Shown here: positions 58,901 through 64,000 of the stretch, piece after piece
Position numbering within the stretch: position 1 is the stretch's first letter
Layout of the letters: every line of letters begins with the position of its first letter
DNA from: Nageia nagi
Lineage: Eukaryota; Pinophyta
Assembly (NCBI GenBank): GCA_050084985.1
Contig: JBITNC010000001.1
Coordinates: forward strand, 111,166,001-111,230,000
Reading direction: 5' to 3'
Length of the DNA stretch: 64,000 bases
Position numbers and translations under genes: made by a program
The notes under the pieces: generated by a model
Databases searched by the model: none
What the model saw: only the letters and a program-made list of their open reading frames with translations
What the model was told of the DNA's origin: nothing

Positions 58901-59819
58901 CATGCTTGTTCTTCCTTTTATTATTGAAATTTCTCACATTTGCATTTCCCTTACCTTTTTGAGCAAATTTATTTTTACGATAATCATACTCTTTGTGCCC
59001 AAATATGCCACAAAAGTTACAATTTCCATCAAACTTTTCCTAAGGTGTTGGATTGCTTGATCCAGCTTTGTCATTCCTTTGCATGAAGTTGCCATTATTG
59101 TTACCCTTTTTCTCATACTTCTTGAAGGTGGATGAGGATTTGTTATCTTTGAATTTATAATGTTTGAACTTCTTCTTGAAAGGAGTTTTGGTTGCTCCTA
59201 GAGCAATGCTATTGTCCTTTGGAGAAAGGTTCAACATTTTCTTATTCAAAGTTTCCTCATGTTTCAGAAGGAGTCTAGAAAGGTTATCAAGAGAGATGAC
59301 ATCTTCTTCATCATCGAGCCTAGTTTCTATAACCGTGACAAAGTTACTAAACTTTGTAGAAAGGCTTTGAAGAATGATGAAGACCATGAACTCATCATTG
59401 ATCCACTTGCACCCACAGCCAATTAGTTGTGTCCTAAGGTCAATGATTTTGTTCAATTAAATAGAAACACTTTCATCTTCTCCTTGACGATATTGCAACA
59501 ACTTTTGTAAAATAGTGAACCTCCTTGAAAATTTTGACCCAAGGTAAATTTTCTTCAGTCTATCCCAAGCTTCCTTTACTGATGTTGAAGAAGAGATCAT
59601 GAGAAGTATGTCATCTGAGACTACACGATAAATCATTGAAGTTGCTAACTCATTCTTTGAGTTGTAGATTTCAAGAGCCTTCTCATCTATAAGAGCGACC
59701 ATGTCTTCATTAACTATCTACCACAACTTCCTTGCTTGTAACTTAGCTCTCATACGAGGTTCCCATATGCCGAAGTTGGAACCATCAAGTATATGCTTGG
59801 GTATGAAGGTTTCAACCAT
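55902..59819 (-). pseudogene. copia gag-pol polyprotein, copy 2 (all domains, broken)
   Basis: About 1306 codons from ATG 59819. Gag (DUF4219/UBN2) 1-260; knuckle C-x2-C-x4-H-x4-Y at 58980-59021; protease DSG near residue 325 (58842); pre-integrase and integrase core 450-763 (HLDLMG, LRSDNGGEY); RT 775-1072 with LDVKSAFLNGDL and YVDD at 56856-56867; RNase H 1073-1306 with STTEAEYQA and TKHVEIQAHFIREK; end at 55902 (KFPSRGSEV). Broken by about nine premature stops, most being C-to-T type (CAA/CAG/CGA to stop, TGG to TAG). The enzymes are all recognisable, so it was competent before these changes. Confidence 0.95.
55908..55918 (-). other. second, internal purine tract at the end of the copia ORF
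   Basis: Minus strand CAAGGGGGAGTGAAG overlaps the last codons of gag-pol. It closely matches the tract used next to the 3' LTR but lies about 1.07 kb away from it. Confidence 0.6.
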
Positions 59820-62258
59820 TGCTACACAAAAGTAAATATGCAATAAGAATGAAAATTTTTACAATTTACCATCTATACAATAAAATATTGATAAGTAAAC
59901 ATGTCCCACATGTACAAAATTATAAACCAAGATCCGTAGAAGGATAAAGTTGAGGTTGTTTTCTTGTATAGAATTAAGCCTTCACTTGGATGCCCGCAGA
60001 GTGGAGCCCAGGTACTACCAGTCCTCAACCAGTTCACCTTGGTCAATAATATACTCTCACAAGGAGAAGTACCAACTATTTTCCAAGGATCCAACGTATC
60101 TTGGACTGACCATTTTAATTATCTTGTTTAAGGTTTTCAGTTTTCCTCCTAGGTTATCAGGATAATCCCTAAATGGACGTGCGAACATGTGGTATCACTA
60201 CACACATGCCTGTCCACCTAATAGGGTTATGTCCAATCCAATAGAGGTCTTAGGGGCAATTAAGACAGACTTACCACCACTTGGCTCTTTGGACTAAAAG
60301 GGCTCCAGTCTGCCCTGTCCTCCCCTTGTGGCTCCCCAAGCAAGTCATGTTGTGAAAAAGTACGTACAAATGTGTTCATTTTAGGGGTTACTTTCAATAT
60401 TTTGCATTTTGCAAGAATAAAGCAAATATGCAAAAATATAAAGTAAAGTAATACATCATCCACATGAACTTGAAATATAAGTGTCCAATGGGTTTTGTAC
60501 TAACCCCTAAAGGACAATTTTACATTTTGCATACTTTGCTCAATTTCATAAATTCATTCAATGAATTTAAAAAAGGCTAAGTCCTATTTAGCATTAATCC
60601 ATAACTTTTAAAAATTAAACATGCATTATTCCAAAACATGCATCATGTATTATTTAACTTAAAATTTTAAGTACTAAGCATGCTTTATTCCTCAAACAAG
60701 ATTAAGAGGCATGCATTACAAATTTAGCATGCAAGATCTAGATAAAGTTTTAAGTAAAATTATACAAATTCCCCCCTTTTCACTTAAAGTTTTATCCCTA
60801 AAAACTTGTATGCTAAAAATTGTCTTTCAAGTATGCATTTATATTTTAAGTAAAAAAAATTCCCTTGTTTACTTAAAAAATAGCATACTTAACTTAAATA
60901 TTTATCCTTCAAAGATAGCATACTTAGATTACCTTAGCAAATTTTTACTAAAAAATGTTTTTCCTAAGTAAATTACCATACTTAGGAAAAAAATGCTAAG
61001 GGATTGACATTCTAGAAATTGCATGTGCACCTTAAAAATGCAATTTTGAGTATAATATTAAAAATATTCTAAGCATCTTTTTAAAAAGGTAAGCAAAGTT
61101 TAACTTAAAAAATAGTATTTTTGACATTATTTTAGAAATAAGCAAAAATATTCACTACTTTCCAAGTCTGCAAGAATTAAATGGAGAAAGAGGAGACCCA
61201 TGCATAGTTAATGTTCCTTTTACCTCAAGCACTCCAAGTCCAAAAAAATAAATGCATATAGGTAAAGTAGTGATGGCTACCCTTCCTTTACCAAGAAGGA
61301 GTATACGTTGCCTCTTGGGAGTAATTAAACAAGGACATAAAAATCAAATCCCCTCCTTAGTTGGTAAAAAAAAATTAAATGCTCAACTACTATGTTTGAA
61401 AAAAAAGATGACCCCCCCTTTTTCTTCTACCAAGAAGAGCATACGTTGCTTTTGGGAGTGCATTTAAAGAAGGTGAAAAATAGTCAACAAAAATGTGCAT
61501 AGGGAAATGTGGTTGGGCAGCTATGTTTTCACGTGACTATGAGTGATAGATAGAGGATGCAGGAAGCAGTGCTCACACCGTGAGGAGGAAGCGATAGGAG
61601 GTTGCGAGGGGGTTGCATTCGATTGTGGAGCGGCAGCGGTAGAGGCAACATTTGGTACGCAGGTAACAGCATTGAGCATGAGCAGATGGCCATTGTTCAG
61701 TTTCCATGGAATGGTTGGGGAAGGAGTAGGAGCAAAAGCACCCACTTTCGAAACAAAATTCCCCCCATATTTGCTTTAAATAAATTGCCTCTAAAAATTA
61801 TTTCCCTCTATTTGCATTAAATTTTTTGCAAAAAATTTAGAGAAAAATAAAGTATTATGTAAATATTACACCTTGGCAATGCTTGTAATAGAGTTATTAA
61901 TCAATGCTACTAACAAACAAAATGTTAGTAAAAATATTTGCATTACATAGTATCCTCTTAAAAGTTATATCATGTATTAAGCATTTTGTAAAAAAAAATG
62001 CTACTAACATAAGAGGTTAGTATAGAAAAAAAAATTTCTTGCATTGCCATTTTGATCATATTTTGCAAAAATAAGCTCCAATATCTCATAAAATGTGTTA
62101 GTATCTAATGCAATAATCCATAAGATAACCAAATGAGGAGGAAATTTATACCTTCTCAACCAAATGAGGAGGAAATTTATACCTTCTCTTAGTTTTACCT
62201 CACCAATGGGGTGTAAGATGAGGAATGAAGAAGGATGAAGAACCTCCAAAATGTAGAA
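59820..62258 (-). other. long leader of copia copy 2, primer site deleted
   Basis: 2.4 kb between gag and LTR. 59830-60560 matches copy 1's leader (3000-3680). 60560-61500 is AT-rich. 61500-61760 is a GC-richer patch with CpG words and a minus-strand ORF 61745-61521 (74 codons, alanine/proline/serine-rich) of no known family; copy 1 has a different GC-rich patch at 4548-4645. A 31-base tandem duplication is at 62127-62188. The 'gctctgatacca' primer site of copy 1 is absent: leader 'tgtagaag' joins directly to LTR 'agacctactc' at about 62258. Confidence 0.8.
62127..62188. repeat. 31-bp perfect tandem duplication in the copia leader
   Basis: Two exact copies of a unit starting 'aaccaaatgaggaggaaatt' and ending 'ttataccttctc'. 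Copy 1 has a single diverged form near 5745-5772, so the duplication happened in this copy or its recent lineage. Confidence 0.93.
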
Positions 62259-62729
62259 GAAGACCTACTCTAATTCTCAAGGTCCAAGACTAGGAAACTC
62301 AATCATTCAACATAACACCATTCACACAAGATAACACAAATATAATGTGGTTCCTCCCTCCTTGGGAGTACATCCATAACTAGTTCTCCATTCTCAATCT
62401 ATGCACCTCTTACTACAATTCTCTTCCTTTCCTACACAAACTAGTAGAGTAATCTTACTCCAAAAACTTAGTTATGTTACAAGAGGAGAGGCCCTCTATT
62501 TATAGCATGAGAGCACCTCCCTAACCTCCCTTTAACCCAAGGGTAAGGTTAGGGTTACAATAAATGTATGACCTAACTTTAACCTACCAAATAACCCCAT
62601 GGTAAGGTCAAAGTCCACACATAATAAAGAATTCAATTAATCCCTTAAGGTATCTACATATCCTTTAAGTGATTAATTGAATTTACAAGGAGTTTAGATA
62701 TTTACAATATTTCATTACAAATTCTAACA
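62259..62729 (-). repeat. 5' LTR of copia copy 2 (inner end deleted)
   Basis: 471 bases matching 54372-54839; the first ~10 bases of the LTR on the plus strand (its inner, U5 end) are missing together with the primer site. TATA box at 62497-62504. Outer end CTAACA is intact and followed by ATAAT. Confidence 0.93.
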
Positions 62730-62734
62730 ATAAT

Positions 62735-63840
62735 TATTTATTAGTTTCTTCATTTTGACAAAATGGTTTGCAGCTTGTAGAAATGTTTCATATTTTTGAT
62801 CTATTCCTGATTTTTTTTTTATTAATTTAAATTTTAATACGTCAATCCTCTCTTTAGCTTCTTATTTAGAAATATTAACATCCTCTATTAGTTGTATTTC
62901 ATCCCATTCTTTTTCTAGACTTTCCATTAGTTGGATCATCTTTCCAACAAGTAACTCAACCTTATCATACATTACATTAGATGAATAAATTTGATTTTCT
63001 TTTTCTCCAAAGGTATGCTATGTACCTAACACTAATTGATTGCACAAAGCTTTGTAATGTCTCTTGGTGAAGTCAAAACCTAACTTAATCTAGCTCTTGA
63101 TAAAATTACAAGAGTTTGCTCATTAACTTTTATAAACATCTTCTTAAAAGTTCTCACTGACTCAACTATGTCTCCTATTCCTTTACATATTGAAACATTT
63201 TTTTTGAATAACCATTCTATCATGTTAGGTTCATCCTATTCACTCTCTAAATTTTACTTTCCTTTCTTAAGTGTAGTATTAGGAACTATTTTCTTAAACT
63301 TCAAGAGAAATTGACTCACCTCTTCAATAGATTAGGTTGATAATTATTTTGAATCTCCTAAAAATGCATTTATCTCTTTTTTTTCCCCCTCATATTGATA
63401 TTTTAGGAGATGGATGAGTCGAAAATGATTAAGGAGAACTTGATTATGCTAAATCTCTTGAAGATACTTCTATTAAAGGATCTACTAGTTGATGTACTAA
63501 AAGGGCCTCAATCATTGGAATCTCTTCTTCTATCTCCTTTACTAACATAACCACAATATTAAAATTGTTCTTTGAAATTTCTTGAGGGATCATAAAGGAT
63601 GATGATGGTTATGCATCCCCCATTCTTAATTTCTTAGCTACCAGTGCTACTTCAAGGTTCTCTACATAAATTCTATATCCAAAAGGAATAACAAAGCCCT
63701 ATGTTTGATATTTCCTAGCAAAGAGGAGATCCATAATAAAGTTTTTAACTTAAATAAATATACCATTGGGCATAATTTGTGCCTCTATCAACAGAGTCTC
63801 ACTCATTCTCAACCTCTTTAACACTTCTTGTATAGGATTT
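62735..63840 (-). pseudogene. unknown coding-like relic, right half of the sequence split by copia copy 2
   Basis: Minus strand reads, with scattered stops, NPIQEVLKRLRMSETLLIEA, QIMPNGIFI, NFIMDLLFARKYQT, GFVIPFGYRIYVENLEVAL, FMIPQEISKNNFNIVVMLVK, later IEEVSQFLLKFKKIVP and GIGDIVESVRTFKKMFIKVN, ending in lysine-rich helices. The frame appears to continue at 54356 across the insertion. The first half has the compact, hydrophobic pattern of plant mobile domain C-terminal regions, but I do not recognise it safely. Confidence 0.4.
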
Positions 63841-63842
63841 CT

Positions 63843-64000
63843 TGCAATAAGTCATTTAGGAAGTCTAAATATGATTTATTAAATAAATAACAAATCATTT
63901 TTAGACATATACACTTTTTCCCTCTTTGGATATGAAATGAAAAGTATTGAAATTGCATAATCCAAAGAAGTTTAGAGAAGAGAAGAAAATTTTCAATAGT
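63843..64000 (-). mobile_element. end of another copy of the 22306-30898 gypsy family
   Basis: 63843-63913 matches the last ~70 bases of that family's LTR ('tcatttaggaagtctaaata' to 'catataca'), followed by the polypurine tract (63914-63928) and the first internal bases, which match 23041-23118. The rest of the element lies beyond the window to the right. The LTR is truncated at its left end, at 63843. Confidence 0.85.

Larger units (their letters stand above)
54357..62734 (-). mobile_element. Ty1/copia LTR retrotransposon, copy 2, full length with ATAAT duplications
   Basis: Element 54362-62729 flanked by ATAAT at 54357-54361 and 62730-62734. LTRs at 54362-54839 and 62259-62729. Going right to left on the minus strand: 5' LTR, 2.4-kb leader, gag-pol (59819-55902), a 1-kb 3' region with a minisatellite, polypurine tract, 3' LTR. 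Close relative of copy 1. By eye the LTR pair differs at about 8 substitutions and 1 indel in ~468 bases (~1.7%), so this is a fairly recent insertion. It is dead: many stops in gag-pol and the primer-binding site is deleted. Confidence 0.97.

Noticed and set aside
1-64000. endogenous pararetrovirus or other viral insertion
   Set aside because: All RT and integrase sequences follow copia order and motifs, and the gypsy parts have LTRs or gag of retrotransposon type; no movement or coat protein motif was seen.
1-64000. bacterial-type operons, ribosome binding sites or terminators
   Set aside because: Composition, retroelement content and gene structure are those of a plant nuclear genome.

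Overview
This is a plant nuclear window made almost entirely of transposable elements. It is AT-rich, has no intact host gene I can recognise, and carries layer upon layer of LTR retrotransposons of very different ages. Ty1/copia and Ty3/gypsy proteins of plant type, initiator-Met-tRNA primer sites, a plant mobile domain (PMD) relic and a DUF506-like gene fragment all point to a seed plant. The long, old and heavily mutated retroelement layers suggest a very large, slowly purged genome such as a conifer, but nothing in the window proves that.

Layout. 1-6366: right part of a copia element on the minus strand, cut by the window edge at the YVDD motif of its reverse transcriptase; its long leader holds an antisense fragment of a DUF506-like host gene. 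6367-22305: old material, comprising a degenerate ~185-bp tandem array, a long dead ORF of unknown family, a 103-bp tandem duplication, a LINE ORF1 relic, two tRNA-type SINE relics and a GC-richer block. 22306-30898: a complete gypsy element on the minus strand with a gag, no visible pol, and an antisense PMD relic. 31600-38640: relics of gypsy gag and of copia gag-protease. 38716-41140: an element with two minisatellite arrays and one good LTR. 41164-45091: gypsy gag, LTR and leader fragments abutting a degraded copia RT-RNase H.

45675-50715 is a gypsy element with GTTAA target duplications; it has lost most of its 5' half and is itself interrupted by a 3-kb copia-type gag-only element (46062-49080). 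50721-54356 and 62735-63840 are older relics split by the second copia insertion. 54357-62734 is a full-length copia element of the same family as 1-6366, with a perfect ATAAT duplication, about 1.7% LTR divergence, and its primer-binding site deleted. The last 150 bases are the end of another copy of the 22306-30898 gypsy family.

All protein-coding stretches are broken by stops or frameshifts, most of those I could place being C-to-T or G-to-A changes. No working replication system is complete here. The most unusual observations are the antisense PMD ORF in a pol-less gypsy element, the gag-only element with an acidic tail, the captured DUF506-like fragment, a CCHY rather than CCHC knuckle shared by both copia copies, and recurrent ~45-48-bp minisatellites just upstream of 3' LTRs.
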